Positions 38,124 to 44,410 of a stretch of DNA of 64,000 nt are shown here, one piece after another. The notes under the pieces are model-generated. The model made no database searches. It saw only the letters and a list, made by a program, of their open reading frames with translations, and was not told the origin of the DNA. The stretch lies in the NCBI GenBank assembly GCA_025642065.1, contig JAODUP010000055.1, positions 922,001-986,000 of the forward strand, read 5' to 3'. The first letter of the stretch is position 1; each line of letters starts with the position of its first letter. This DNA is from Paralvinella palmiformis (taxonomy: Eukaryota > Annelida > Polychaeta > Terebellida > Alvinellidae). The position numbers and the translations under genes were made by a program.

Positions 38124-38307
38124 TAAACAAAAAACGAATGCATACACACATATATACACACACACGCACACACACACACACACACACGTTTCTATTCTGT
38201 TGTCTATTGTTACAGTACATGAGTCCGACCATCCTGGATGGCTGTTTGGTACATTAGGTGACAACTCCGGCTTGTTCCCTGGTCATCTGGTCAAGATCAT
38301 CAAGTGA
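9548..38307 (+). CDS. Tandem four-RhoGAP + SH3 protein (GRAF/oligophrenin-like), multi-exon
   Basis: Spliced gene of about 32 exons and ~960 codons. It encodes four successive RhoGAP-like domains (11469-14569, 15708-18107, 19987-21986, 31986-33842) and a C-terminal SH3 domain (37929-38307). Each repeat is built from the same exon series with the same phases: exons entering and leaving at phase 1, an invariant 88-nt third exon, a 56/59-nt fourth exon, a fifth ending in phase 2 and a sixth ending in phase 0. The closest family I recognise is ARHGAP26/GRAF and OPHN1 (BAR-PH-RhoGAP-SH3 proteins), from CIEAVE-, KTITSALKxYLR- and IENHEKIF-like blocks and the terminal SH3. No BAR or PH exon was found upstream. 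Expected role (family knowledge): binding cytosolic Rho GTPases. Only repeat 3 keeps the arginine finger, so most repeats are probably non-catalytic. The start exon is tentative. Two junctions in repeat 2 do not keep frame. Confidence 0.8.
9780..9804. repeat. (TG)n microsatellite
   Basis: Uninterrupted TG dinucleotides inside the presumed first intron. Confidence 0.9.
10057..10425. repeat. 31-bp minisatellite, ~12 copies
   Basis: Tandem copies of a 31-bp unit containing GTTGACCATGGAAATGTATA then ATTGACATTCT. The inner copies are nearly identical and the edges diverge. Because 31 is not a multiple of three, the minus strand stays open in all three frames; these are not genes. Confidence 0.97.
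10590..10830 (+). mobile_element. LINE fragment (RT C-terminal tail)
   Basis: Pieces read [15 protein letters not shown], then [11 protein letters not shown] and [12 protein letters not shown] across a frameshift, matching the conserved tail of CR1/L2-group ORF2. Confidence 0.55.
10934..11392. mobile_element. MITE-like element with imperfect inverted ends
   Basis: The left end CGTAGGTCCCGGCCATTAAG and the reverse complement of the right end (TGTAGGTCACCGGGTCATTA) are imperfect inverted repeats. The motif CATTAAGCCGA or its complement occurs several times internally. It has no coding capacity, consistent with a non-autonomous DNA transposon of ~460 bp. Confidence 0.6.
11469..14569 (+). CDS. 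RhoGAP-like domain 1 (6 exons)
   Basis: Exons 11469-11528, 11783-11860, 12566-12653, 12764-12819, 12929-13037 and 14437-14569, all with AG/GT borders and matching phases. Blocks in order: [12 protein letters not shown] (first helix), PFIYKTEG (arginine-finger loop, Arg replaced by Lys at 11806-11808), [34 protein letters not shown], and [12 protein letters not shown] in place of the usual NLxxVFGP helix. The domain ends LIDGYQE, like the IENHEK end of GRAF RhoGAP domains. The long last intron holds microsatellites and an unexplained GC-richer block. With lysine at the finger position, catalysis is doubtful. Confidence 0.8.
12189..12275. repeat. Degenerate GTGA/GTCA tetranucleotide tract
   Basis: Runs of GAGT and CAGT units inside an intron. 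A similar tract is at 34585-34670. Confidence 0.85.
13050..13560. repeat. Compound microsatellite block
   Basis: (CT)n-(GT)n at 13050-13110, (CT)n-(GT)n at 13225-13315, (TA)n at 13383-13424 and (GT)n to 13444, then mixed GTGCGT repeats to 13555. All lie in the last intron of RhoGAP repeat 1. Confidence 0.95.
13640..14340. other. Unexplained GC-richer block inside an intron
   Basis: About 700 bases with more balanced composition than the surrounding intron and no microsatellite. Around 14260-14320 a plus-strand frame reads [16 protein letters not shown], reminiscent of the PDLNPIENLWxxLKR end of Tc1/mariner transposases. The rest did not translate to anything I recognise. It may be an old DNA transposon. 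Confidence 0.3.
14606..14785 (+). mobile_element. tRNA-derived SINE, family 1
   Basis: Full head with A-box 'CCTAACTGGTAGCGC' and B-box 'GGGTTCGAACCCC', then the standard body and the GTCGCCGTAAAA end. This is one of the clearest copies. Confidence 0.85.
14963..15164 (+). CDS. Linker exon after RhoGAP repeat 1
   Basis: A 202-nt exon, phase 0 in and phase 1 out, joining the end of repeat 1 to the exon at 15708. It begins [10 protein letters not shown], which mirrors the IF following IENHEK in GRAF proteins. The remainder is a serine/glutamine-containing stretch (SKSSPQQHG) with a helical LNLVIESCL segment. No known domain was recognised. Confidence 0.75.
15253..15320. repeat. (TG)n-rich tract
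   Basis: TG dinucleotides with CGTG interruptions. Confidence 0.9.
15708..18107 (+). CDS. RhoGAP-like domain 2 (6 exons, one broken junction)
   Basis: Exons 15708-15770, 16748-16822, 17056-17143, 17278-17333, 17543-17634 and 17960-18107. Blocks: [21 protein letters not shown] (arginine finger replaced by Leu at 16771-16773), [21 protein letters not shown], a helical segment ending LKTVIIILK, and [21 protein letters not shown], a good match to the NLMTxxNLGVxFGPTLxRxxED block of GRAF/oligophrenin. The 17634|17960 junction is one nucleotide out of phase and would give an immediate stop. The other three repeats join here in phase 2, so repeat 2 appears to carry one extra base near 17631-17634, or the assembly does. 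Exons either side are otherwise intact. Confidence 0.75.
15797..15868. repeat. (TA)n-(TG)n microsatellite
   Basis: A TA tract runs directly into a TG tract, followed by T-rich sequence and a SINE family 2 fragment. Confidence 0.95.
15890..16108 (-). mobile_element. SINE family 2 fragment (minus)
   Basis: Nearly the same sequence as 25010-25220, including GATGGAGCCGAAATACCCTG and 'GGTCACTGCCAGAGTGTTTT'. The tRNA-like head present in the other copy is missing here. Confidence 0.75.
16650..16700. repeat. (TA)n-(CA)n microsatellite
   Basis: TA dinucleotides followed by CACACA. Confidence 0.9.
16905..16978. repeat. (CA)n-(GA)n microsatellite
   Basis: CA tract, short A run, then GA tract, inside an intron of RhoGAP repeat 2. 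Confidence 0.95.
17360..17471. repeat. (CT)n and (TA)n tracts
   Basis: CT dinucleotides followed by interrupted TA dinucleotides, ending ~70 bases before the exon at 17543. Confidence 0.95.
17637..17790. repeat. (TA)n-(CATA)n tract abutting a splice donor
   Basis: The TA run starts within a few bases of the donor of the exon ending at 17634; a CATA tetranucleotide tract follows. This is the exon whose junction is out of phase. Confidence 0.95.
18222..18314 (+). CDS. Linker exon after RhoGAP repeat 2
   Basis: A 93-nt exon open only when entered in phase 1, encoding an acidic, charged linker ([19 protein letters not shown]). It leaves in phase 1, matching the exon at 19987. The previous exon's strong donor (CAG|GTACGT at 18108) is phase 0. 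A weaker donor a few bases downstream (18112 or 18120) or an unseen micro-exon is needed. Confidence 0.55.
18385..19662. repeat. ~52-bp minisatellite, ~24 copies
   Basis: Repeating unit of about 52 bp built on GTATCAGACAGGTTAGTCAT then GTAAGTTTACTGTCTGGTCA. The left part alternates with a slightly longer variant containing TGTTGTTAAATGTCTTGTCA, giving a two-unit higher-order period. It fills most of the intron between the exons at 18222-18314 and 19987. Confidence 0.97.
19767..19870. repeat. Two-copy 52-bp tandem duplication
   Basis: Two identical adjacent copies of a unit containing ATTGGTAACACAGCATACTA and CGATATATCG. Confidence 0.95.
19987..21986 (+). CDS. RhoGAP-like domain 3 (6 exons, arginine finger retained)
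   Basis: Exons 19987-20052, 20199-20276, 20495-20582, 21259-21317, 21408-21504 and 21830-21986; all phases agree. Blocks: [20 protein letters not shown] (Arg kept at the finger position, 20222-20224, though the following Gly is lost), [45 protein letters not shown]. This is the most diverged repeat at the LPEP stretch (GLTVKLL) yet the only one with the catalytic-position arginine. Intron 20583-21258 contains a LINE fragment. Confidence 0.75.
20590..21185 (+). mobile_element. 5'-truncated L2-like LINE with internal deletion
   Basis: RT motifs [32 protein letters not shown] and LSAAFETID are followed by the LINE 3' end (GGCCCTATAGAAGTTTTGCA) and an ATT-rich tail. The same family is present in longer form at 59030-61260 on the minus strand. 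It lies inside the intron 20583-21258. Confidence 0.8.
21325..21366. repeat. (TTA)n microsatellite
   Basis: Trinucleotide tract a few bases after the donor of the exon ending at 21317. Confidence 0.9.
21510..21715. repeat. (TG)n, (CA)n and (TA)n block
   Basis: (TG)n at 21510-21545, (CA)n at 21550-21617, then (TA)n to 21638 and again at 21685-21713. Confidence 0.95.
22335..22395 (+). mobile_element. SINE family 1 3' remnant
   Basis: Contains CCCATTTAGCGAACCGTGTG then 'CACAAGCAGGCCACAAAAGAGCAACATT', a diverged 3' end of the family. Confidence 0.5.
23533..23722 (+). mobile_element. tRNA-derived SINE, family 1
   Basis: Head 'GGGCGTCTCCATGACGTAACTAGTATCGCGG', degenerate B-box 'GGGTTCCATTC', standard body and TGGCTGTAAAACAGCAACATT end. 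Confidence 0.8.
24212..24302. repeat. Short degenerate tandem repeat
   Basis: Four to five units of roughly GAAATTTTGAATTGGAATTG. A related short stretch occurs at 25735-25800. Confidence 0.85.
24340..24590 (+). repeat. Dispersed/duplicated repeat, copy 1
   Basis: Shares AATATACTGGAACC, ATTTAACCAATTAAAATGGT and CTATATAGAGATATTGCTAT blocks, in the same order, with 24945-25545. Confidence 0.8.
24414..24442. repeat. (TA)n microsatellite
   Basis: Short TA tract inside the 24340-24590 repeat. Confidence 0.9.
24945..25545 (+). repeat. Dispersed/duplicated repeat, copy 2, split by a SINE
   Basis: Same block order as copy 1, but interrupted at 24996-25365 by a SINE flanked by a 12-bp direct repeat. 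Confidence 0.8.
24996..25365 (-). mobile_element. tRNA-derived SINE, family 2, with target-site duplication
   Basis: Read on the minus strand it starts with a tRNA-like head (GCCTAGTGGTTAAGCACC A-box region, GCAGGTTCGAACCCC B-box), then the family 2 body shared with 15890-16108. It is flanked by the direct repeat AACGAAATTGAT at 24984-24995 and 25366-25377, so both ends are defined. Confidence 0.88.
25801..25838. repeat. (TA)n microsatellite
   Basis: TA dinucleotides. Confidence 0.9.
26030..26180. repeat. CT-rich simple sequence
   Basis: Polypyrimidine stretch ending in (CT)n. Confidence 0.95.
26190..26722 (+). mobile_element. L2-like LINE 3' fragment
   Basis: Frameshifted pieces match [29 protein letters not shown] and a final APSKEIL-like block of L2-group ORF2, followed by an (ATT)n tail at 26697-26720. 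Confidence 0.65.
27995..28050. repeat. (CA)n-(GA)n microsatellite
   Basis: CA then GA dinucleotides. Confidence 0.95.
28977..29135 (-). mobile_element. SINE/LINE 3' tail repeat ('CTATCTAGCTATATAGCTGC' family)
   Basis: An (AAT)n tract, then a diverged copy of the tail also found at 29805-30050, 41692-41780 and 50431-50514. Shares TTATTACCCCTGACTTGGAC and CATCTCAACTCCCAAG with 29805-30050. Confidence 0.65.
29484..29707 (+). CDS. Two linker exons after RhoGAP repeat 3
   Basis: Exons 29484-29514 (31 nt, phase 0 to 1) and 29648-29707 (60 nt, phase 1 to 1), after a 7.5-kb intron. They encode [16 protein letters not shown] and a short basic/hydrophobic linker ending VVVKQP, and join in frame to repeat 4. 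A longer version of the first exon, starting at the upstream AG, would not keep frame. Confidence 0.6.
29775..29801. repeat. (TA)n microsatellite
   Basis: TA dinucleotides after a CGCA-rich stretch. Confidence 0.9.
29805..30255 (-). mobile_element. SINE of the LINE-tail family, with a nested SINE
   Basis: On the minus strand: tRNA-like B-box (GGTTCGAGG type) near 30030/30240, body, then a GCGCTTTAC...AGCTGAATAGGGTGCTATATAA 3' tail shared with a LINE at 41692-41876. A family 1 SINE is inserted in it. Confidence 0.65.
30052..30236 (-). mobile_element. tRNA-derived SINE, family 1, nested, with target-site duplication
   Basis: Complete minus-strand copy inserted into the preceding SINE. The sequence CCTCGAACCCGCGA occurs on both sides (about 30033-30046 and 30239-30252), as expected for a retroposition target-site duplication. 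Confidence 0.8.
30257..30294. repeat. (TA)n microsatellite
   Basis: TA dinucleotides at the edge of the nested SINE pair. Confidence 0.9.
30300..31715. other. Intron sequence without recognised features
   Basis: AT-rich, no repeat or exon recognised. Part of the intron 29708-31985 of the RhoGAP array gene. Confidence 0.5.
31719..31905 (+). mobile_element. tRNA-derived SINE, family 1
   Basis: Diverged head 'GGTGTCTCCGTTGCTTAACTGCTAATACGG' with standard body, ending AGTGGTCATCAAACAGGATAA. It lies ~80 bases before the exon at 31986. Confidence 0.75.
31986..33842 (+). CDS. RhoGAP-like domain 4 (6 exons)
   Basis: Exons 31986-32048, 32173-32247, 32659-32746, 32907-32965, 33087-33192 and 33674-33842, with all phases consistent. 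Blocks: [21 protein letters not shown] (finger Arg replaced by Thr at 32196-32198), [20 protein letters not shown] (closest of the four to the consensus LPEP motif), [36 protein letters not shown], ending MIENHST. The usual lysine of the ALKxYLR block is Met here. Probably a GTPase-binding or structural repeat, not an active GAP. Confidence 0.8.
32309..32472 (+). mobile_element. tRNA-derived SINE, family 1
   Basis: Head 'GGGCGCCTCCGTGGTCTAACTGTGGTAGCGC' with B-box 'GAGTTCGAATCTC', body to GCCTGCCATGCGCTTAAG. Located in the intron 32248-32658. Confidence 0.85.
32790..32840. repeat. (TG)n microsatellite
   Basis: Uninterrupted TG dinucleotides in an intron of RhoGAP repeat 4. Confidence 0.95.
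33198..33242. repeat. (TA)n-(CA)n microsatellite
   Basis: Begins five bases after the donor of the exon ending at 33192. Confidence 0.95.
33478..33605. repeat. (TA)n, (TG)n and (GC)n block
   Basis: TA tract, TG tracts, a CGCGCG run (alternating purine-pyrimidine) and TG again, ending ~70 bases before the exon at 33674. Confidence 0.95.
33970..37366 (+). CDS. Linker exons between RhoGAP repeat 4 and SH3
   Basis: Three small exons: 33970-34024 ([12 protein letters not shown]), 36970-37047 (acidic and Ser/Thr-rich: [14 protein letters not shown]) and 37336-37366 (RTIIQLKPG). Phases run 0-1, 1-1 and 1-2. GRAF proteins have a Ser/Pro-rich linker at this place. Here it is short and acidic and could be a phosphorylation-prone hinge (inference). 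Confidence 0.65.
34050..34096. repeat. (TA)n microsatellite
   Basis: Followed by 'GGTATGCTTTATAAGCAGAT', the same downstream motif as the tract at 4059-4136. Confidence 0.95.
34250..34372 (+). mobile_element. SINE family 1-related fragment
   Basis: Third copy of the 'CTCTAATGAGGGATATTTATTACAC' variant (others at 6236 and 6440). Confidence 0.6.
34585..34670. repeat. Degenerate ACTG/GACT tetranucleotide tract
   Basis: Loose CACTGACT/GACTGACT repeats in an intron. Confidence 0.75.
34796..34862. repeat. (TA)n microsatellite
   Basis: TA dinucleotides with one interruption. Confidence 0.95.
35085..35200 (+). mobile_element. LINE tail remnant
   Basis: Frameshifted FSVAPPLW...[11 protein letters not shown], matching the FSVAAPRLWN...F(R/K)xxLK block of L2-like ORF2 ends. 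Confidence 0.45.
35284..35425 (+). mobile_element. SINE family 1, head-truncated
   Basis: Body from 'GGCATATTATCTGAAAGGTGTTTCATC' to GGCTGTAAAACACCAATCATC. Confidence 0.75.
35430..36405. other. Intron segment without recognised features
   Basis: About 1 kb of more mixed-composition sequence inside the intron 34025-36969. No domain, repeat partner or exon recognised on either strand. Confidence 0.4.
36408..36592 (+). mobile_element. tRNA-derived SINE, family 1
   Basis: Cleanest copy: 'CGCCTCCGTGGTCTAACGGTAGCG' A-box region, 'ATGTTCGAATCTGGG' B-box, full body and 'GGCCGTAAACAACAATCATC' end. Confidence 0.88.
37055..37130. repeat. (GAT)n-(AAT)n microsatellite
   Basis: Trinucleotide tracts starting just after the donor of the exon ending at 37047. 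Confidence 0.95.
37929..38307 (+). CDS. C-terminal SH3 domain (2 exons)
   Basis: Exons 37929-38011 and 38216-38307 (TGA stop). Sequence blocks follow the SH3 fold: [20 protein letters not shown] (ALYDF-like, with LPF in place of LSF and acidic RT loop), then GWLFGTLG (variant of the WW/GW-x-G motif) and [10 protein letters not shown] (GLFPSNYVE-like, with His-Leu for Asn-Tyr). The domain runs to the stop codon, as in GRAF and related proteins. No AATAAA was seen in the next 300 bases. Confidence 0.85.
38091..38188. repeat. (TA)n and (CA)n tracts
   Basis: Lie between the two SH3 exons. Confidence 0.95.
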
Positions 38308-38578
38308 CTTCCTCAAGTTTATCAAAATATCAAAGAGGTCAATCAGGAATTTGAGCAATCTGCAAGACTGAGTTTTATTTAATACGTAAAGTGAATGCTA
38401 GAAATTAGCTTTCATATTGTTGCCGTGTGGAATACGTTTGTCCTCCTACGACAGATATTAATGCATCTGCTATTTAAAACCTTTATTTTTGTAAATAATC
38501 CTTGTACTGCATGGATTGTCTGATTTATGCAGCTTTTCTTTACTTGCGTGAACCATTCATACAAAGTTTATTACCAAA

Positions 38579-38632
<54 letters not shown>

Positions 38633-38901
38633 TAACGGACACAAAGTTATTGCTCTAATTAATTCAGATGGCGTGATATCAATTTTTTTCTTAATTGGTG
38701 TCGCTTAAACAATGAAGCCATGCAACTGGCTGTGGTATTTAAAGTGTGGAATGCATTTATTATTATTACAAAAAAGTTATCAAACTGCATTGTTCTTAAT
38801 ATAATTGTCACACAATTAAAATTAAAACTAAGTTTTATTGGTTCATCACCACTTAACAATAATCCAAATAATCTATAATGTATTTAGTTTCCTGATAATA
38901 C

Positions 38902-38940
<39 letters not shown>

Positions 38941-40790
38941 GTGGACTGTCATTGATAGATTTATAAGTTATTAGTCAGAACTTCAAAATGCAAACGGTGT
39001 TTTTCTGGCAATAATAGACAGCTAAAATGAGCTATAGCCATGCTTCTTAAACTAGTCCATTGTCATTGACTCGCCTGTCTTTATCACAACATTTAATTCA
39101 CTCGGGACTAAATTTCCCGATGATATTGTTTTTTATTATCAATTTCGTCTTAATCTCCCTTTTGCGTGCTTTTATACAGAGTTCATTTCGTTACACGAAC
39201 AAAAAACATTTATTAACCGATTTCTTAGATGTTTACATATTTTAGGAAGTTTAAAAACTTGAATAAAATTAAGAAAAATTGGATTGACAAAACAAAATAT
39301 CGTAGAAAAACTGTTTGATCGTCCAGTGGTGTCTATTCTATAACAATAAATTAGGGAAATATCCCGATACCTTGTAACTGGAAATCCATAGGTAGAGCGA
39401 AAAAAACTGACCAAACTTCCTGCTCCACTGCCATTCAAAACAAACAATAAGAGCTTACTAACCGATTTATTGGCTGAGTAGAAATATATAAATATTTGTA
39501 CCTCCACTAACCAAAAATCATTAACCTCCACATGAATTTCATTCACCCTTGGGTGAACCATTAATTAATTTAAGAAACATGAATACACACACACACACGC
39601 ATGCACATACTTTCTGTATACATTTGAAACATATGATTATATTCCCATCTAAATTAAAAATACCTAAACTATTCAGTGACCGATTTCTTTGCTATCATCT
39701 TTCTCCAACATTCACGAGAAAGGTATTTATAAAATACTCCATAATTGCACTGAACTTACTCTTGCAGAAACGGGTCGACTTTCAAGCTAATCGATCCACC
39801 ACTCCTACTGCGGAAGAACTGTATACCGATATAATTTGATTGGTCGAAAATAAGCAAGCAACCTAAATAAGCAAGACTTCTTGATCCAATGAATCATACA
39901 ATCAATGATAAAATTATGATAAAGAAATCAAAATATTACGGACTACATGTGATTAATTGGTGTGAACCTTATCTCGCAAATCGCCACTAATTTATTTTGT
40001 ATTATCAATAGAATCTATAATCACAAGCTAGATACTGGGAAACGTTTTAGCACTGCTATCCTTTACTAAATATACAAAAAACGTAGCACTTTGTTTAAGC
40101 AATACGAAAACTACAAATCTTCGATGCAGCCGTTAAATTAACTTGCTCGGATCAAACAAGCTTTACACATCTTCAAATGAAAACGTTCACTCGCTCGATG
40201 CCTGGTATGTTGCAAAACATTTATCTCCAAACTACTGGTAAAATGGTTTAATATATTTCAACATTCCCAACCAACAGGTAACCACCGTTCAAAATCTGAA
40301 TCTCAAATTTGGAAAAGATGTCTAGGCGAACAAACATATCCAATCAGAAAGAAATCCAAAATTGAACGATCCATGAACTGCCGTATGAATAGTACATAGA
40401 AAATATTTCTATTTCTAAGTCCGAAGTACCTATGATGCTTTAAGATCGCACCGTGTCTGCTAGAGTCATTTAATACATCGAAAGTAATGAGCTGAGATGA
40501 AATGAATTCTGAAAGACCGTGAAACACAGCAATGGGTTATAAATCAAGTCGTTAGGGTTTGTAGCTGTGGGTTCGTAACAACAACAACAACAACAACAAT
40601 AATAATAATAATAATAATTAATAAAGTTCCACAACTAGCAGGATCTATTCAAATGCAATGTACATTGATACCCCAATAATATAATTGCAAAATTCAATAA
40701 GTAATTTGAACCATCAGCGTTTTTCACCACTAGAAGAGACCTCGAACAGGCAATTTTTTTGAATAAATTAAACTTTTTCAATAGAAGACA
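38308..40790. other. Intergenic region without recognised genes
   Basis: AT-rich sequence downstream of the SH3 stop codon, with (TA)n at 38582-38629 and 38906-38937 and an (AAC)n/(AAT)n tract at 40579-40620. Open frames here are short and have no family resemblance I can recognise. Confidence 0.5.
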
Positions 40791-43740
40791 CACTTCTAAT
40801 ATACGCCGGCAATATATTCCATAAAGTGGGGACTGTTACAATAAACGCACCATCATCATACGACTTGGGCCGGAACACAAGTACCCGGAATATTATCGAA
40901 CAGGATGATCTGACCGTGCGAGATGACCTTCTCATGCATACAGGCAGTCAATGTCGTTTTGGAAGAATTTGGGTGATACTATCATATCTTCGGGTATTTG
41001 AATATACGAGCGCCATCATTCTGAATTCGCTGAAGGTGATTGATGTGATAATTAGATATGCTATGTGATAAGGAGTTACAATAGCCTATATAAGAGAGGT
41101 TACATGGACTGCAGCTAAAAGTGTTTTTGTGTGGCAAAAACATAATTTTAGATAGTGGATGTTCTTAAGACGGGTAAGCATATCTGTATAATGATGGACC
41201 ACGTTCATTTATATTAGTATATCCATCAAAACCAATCCCTAGATTTGTATATCTCCTTTTTGTCTTAGACATTTGACATTATGTGGTGAAAGCAAACAGA
41301 TTACATATCGTTGCGCAATAACCCAAAGACGTCGTATATACATTTTGAAAACCAAGAATTGAACCCGATGTTACACCGGATACAAATAATAGAACATCAG
41401 ATTCGTTCAAAGTAGAATTGAAAATATTCAAGTAATTTATCATTCAACCTAGCGAAAATTACATTACGTTCAACTGTGTCAAATACCTCAGACAAGCCCA
41501 GAAGAACAAATGACTATAACTTTTAAAACAATTCCACAGAGGCATTATCTTTTACAGGACCACAATGGAGACCGAATGATCTATTCTTGAGGAAAACAAA
41601 CATTTCGCTGATACTGAGGACACTTGACGCCTCACCTACGTTCCATTTAATGAGTGGATGTCAGCGATGTAGGTTTAAAAAATATTATTTAATAATAATA
41701 GTAATAATACGTAACATTTGTATAGCGCCCTATTCAGTTAGATAGATGCTTTAGGGCGTTTACATGAACATATGAGAATGCATACAATAAACGGAAGTTT
41801 CCTAAAAGTTAAGAGTGTCATTCCAGTATTAACGTTTTCGGGTAGACCATTCCAAAGTAAAGCTGTCGATTTACGCAGTGGAGGATCTACGGGGGCAGGA
41901 CCCTCTCAGAGAATGAGAACCTTATCTCTAGCAGGGATCCTCCATCTTTAAATGCAATATATCATTTGGCGACGTAATAACTACTAGTAGTATTGCCAAT
42001 TTATCATTCTTAAATAACCACACATTAAGTATTGTGTAATGTGTGTCTGGTAACTTAGTAAGTATAACGTTTTGACAATTCTCCCAAGACGCAAACATTC
42101 CTGGAAATTGCTCTCAAACAATATTGCTCCAATACTCGCCACGAGAAACTTAAAGGTTTGTGCAAGACACGCTAGGTTGTAAGACATTCTTGTTTGGAAA
42201 CATTTGGCGAGCTTTATGAACACGTGGTAACTTTCCTCGGTGCTATGGTTAATCCACATGTTTGTCCAGAGGTTAATGAAGGTCGTTGGAATAGGGATAG
42301 TGATGCCAAGACTACCGTTAAAGGTTTGAAAAGTAGCCTGCAGAGTTTTGGAGTTACTGTTGGCTTCACAGTATTGAAGAATAGCTTGGATTATTTGAAA
42401 GGTTTGTCAGCTAAACTATAAAGAAGATATATTGACGTCTTTGAACCATACACGATGATTGACAATATCAAATCAGAAATTCAATTATTAGAAGAGATCA
42501 ATTGGTATTCCTTTAATTGATATCTTACTGTAACGGTTGCAGAACCATTTCTCTACAGACTGGCCAGTGAGTGTTTTTCTGAGTCTAATACTATCTTTAA
42601 TCGTCAATTTGAATTATGGCACGAGGACCTGTTAACTCCGATGCCATTAGATAATGAGGTATCCAGATGGTTCAATATGTGGTCCAGGAAGTCTGACGCG
42701 GCCGATTTACCCGTTACTTTGATGAAATCCTTAGTATTTGCAGATCCAAATTCCTTTCCGAACATTAGAATTTGACTGGTATTAGCCTGTACTCTGTTGG
42801 TCACATCTGCGGAAGCAGAGCGTAGTTTCTCTGTGTTGAGGCTAATCAAAAGCAATTTGAGGAGCTGGATGGTTGACTTAAGACACTCTGCCTTAAACAT
42901 TAATGAAAATACATTACAGATCGATTAAAAAAATGCAGACAGGTTAATTAAAGAATAACCTAGACGTTTATTCAAGGTCAGCATTTTTCGACTAACTGAT
43001 GTAGATTTACATGAGGTACTAAATATTTTAAACATCATTGTTTCTTTCTCATAAGTATCCACCTCGAAATAAATGGTCAGTCTGCTTATACAACATTTTA
43101 GTGAAATAATGCACAATATGTCACATTATGACTGGGGACAATTTCATGTTTCTAGTAACAAATGAAATACCCCCCAATAATCCTAACAATCTGTATATAT
43201 AATACACTGAACCAATCACCAAGTCTCATGCCATGGGTCGTCCCTTACCCACCCCTCCTCGGCATTTGGTGCCTGCTATAATGGCTTCGCCATTGTTTAG
43301 ACACCCCCACCCAAAACATCCTGGATCCGCCCCTGTAACGGGAACATGTTTCACGATAAGTTAGAGTTCTTGAGTTGGGAACCATCTTTAATAACTTAGA
43401 CTCTGATCCCGGTGAACGTGTTGGTTGGTATCTGTTCACTATCTGAACGAGATAGACTGGAGCGATTCCGTTCAGAGTCTTCATAGTTATACGCGTAAAG
43501 AATAATTTTCTACTGTGTGATGTACTCCCGTTTTGGCGTCTTTGCTAAGAGACGAGCTGGCATTGTTCTGTACACGTTGTAGACGACCAGTAAGCGGAAT
43601 CCGGATGACGTACGACATTACATTTTCGTAATCTAGACGAGATGTTACTAGGTTCTGAACTAGAGTTTCACTAGTGTCATGTACTGACGGATTTTTCCGA
43701 TGTTCCGGATATTATAGCAATCTGATCCCGATACAGCATT
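40790..43740 (-). mobile_element. L2-like LINE (minus), interrupted by a hAT element
   Basis: Minus-strand pieces run in ORF2 order: a LSEVFDTVERNVI block near 41480, then, from 43740 downward, LVTSRLDYENV, LQRVQNNASS, MKTLNGIAPVYL and SRTLTYRE. The end (TALLWNGLPENV) lies on the far side of the hAT insertion at 41876-41790, followed by a 3' tail (GAATAGGGCGCTATACAAAT) at 41780-41692. The 40790-41660 part may be a second LINE copy. All are full of stops. Confidence 0.55.
41877..43335 (+). mobile_element. hAT-superfamily DNA transposon, degenerate
   Basis: Between CAGTGGAGGATCTACGGGGG on the left and a right end whose reverse complement is CAGGGGCGGATCCAGGATGT. These are related hAT-like terminal inverted repeats. 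Plus-strand remnants of the transposase include CLETFGELYEHVV, WNRDSDAKTTVKGL (42170-42420) and the C-terminal dimerisation block (CTLLVTSAEAERSFSVLRLI) at 42780-42860. Several stops. No clean 8-bp target duplication was visible. Confidence 0.75.
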
Positions 43741-43858
43741 CACCTGGGTTTTTTTTTTTCTATCATAAATGTATTATCCTGGTACACTTCCTGCGTCTTA
43801 CTATTTATTGTTGATATTCTCTTACTTAATAGGAGTTTTCTTGTTGACATTGTGTTGT

Positions 43859-43859
<1 letters not shown>

Positions 43860-43942
<83 letters not shown>

Positions 43943-43970
43943 GTCCCGATGGCATTGCACATTCACACAC

Positions 43971-44007
<37 letters not shown>

Positions 44008-44147
44008 TCGTGCGCAGAGTGTAATTCAAACATTGGACATAATGGTGTCACACCAAAGAATCTGATCCTACAACGAAACCAATTGTTTTATTGTGAGAAC
44101 ATTGATTTACACCGTAAAAGACCTGCACAGGCTCAACAACCAGATGC

Positions 44148-44184
<37 letters not shown>

Positions 44185-44192
44185 CGCACACA

Positions 44193-44230
<38 letters not shown>
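43860..44230. repeat. (CT)n and three (TA)n tracts
   Basis: (CT)n 43861-43892, (TA)n 43895-43938, 43973-44002, 44150-44179 and 44196-44228 with a CGCGCGCACACACGCA stretch between the last two. Confidence 0.95.
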
Positions 44231-44231
<1 letters not shown>

Positions 44232-44410
44232 CCACACGTGCACCCACGCACGCACGCACATAATTCAAACATTGGACATAATGGTGTCACACCAAAGCAA
44301 CACTCTTGATCCTACGAACGAAACCAATCGTGTTTTATTGTGTAGAACATTGATTTATCACCGTAAAAGTTGACCTTGTCACGTAGCGCTCAACAACCGT
44401 CCACGAATAG
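44018..44410. repeat. Imperfect two-copy duplication (~240-bp period)
   Basis: 44018-44145 and 44259-44400 share 'TTCAAACATTGGACATAATGGTGTCACACCAAAG' and the following ~90 bases with small indels. Microsatellites separate the copies. Located ~0.8 kb upstream of the GPCR start codon. Confidence 0.85.

Noticed and set aside
39172..39561. 129-codon minus-strand open frame
   Set aside because: AT-rich, no recognisable motif, no splice context; most likely chance.
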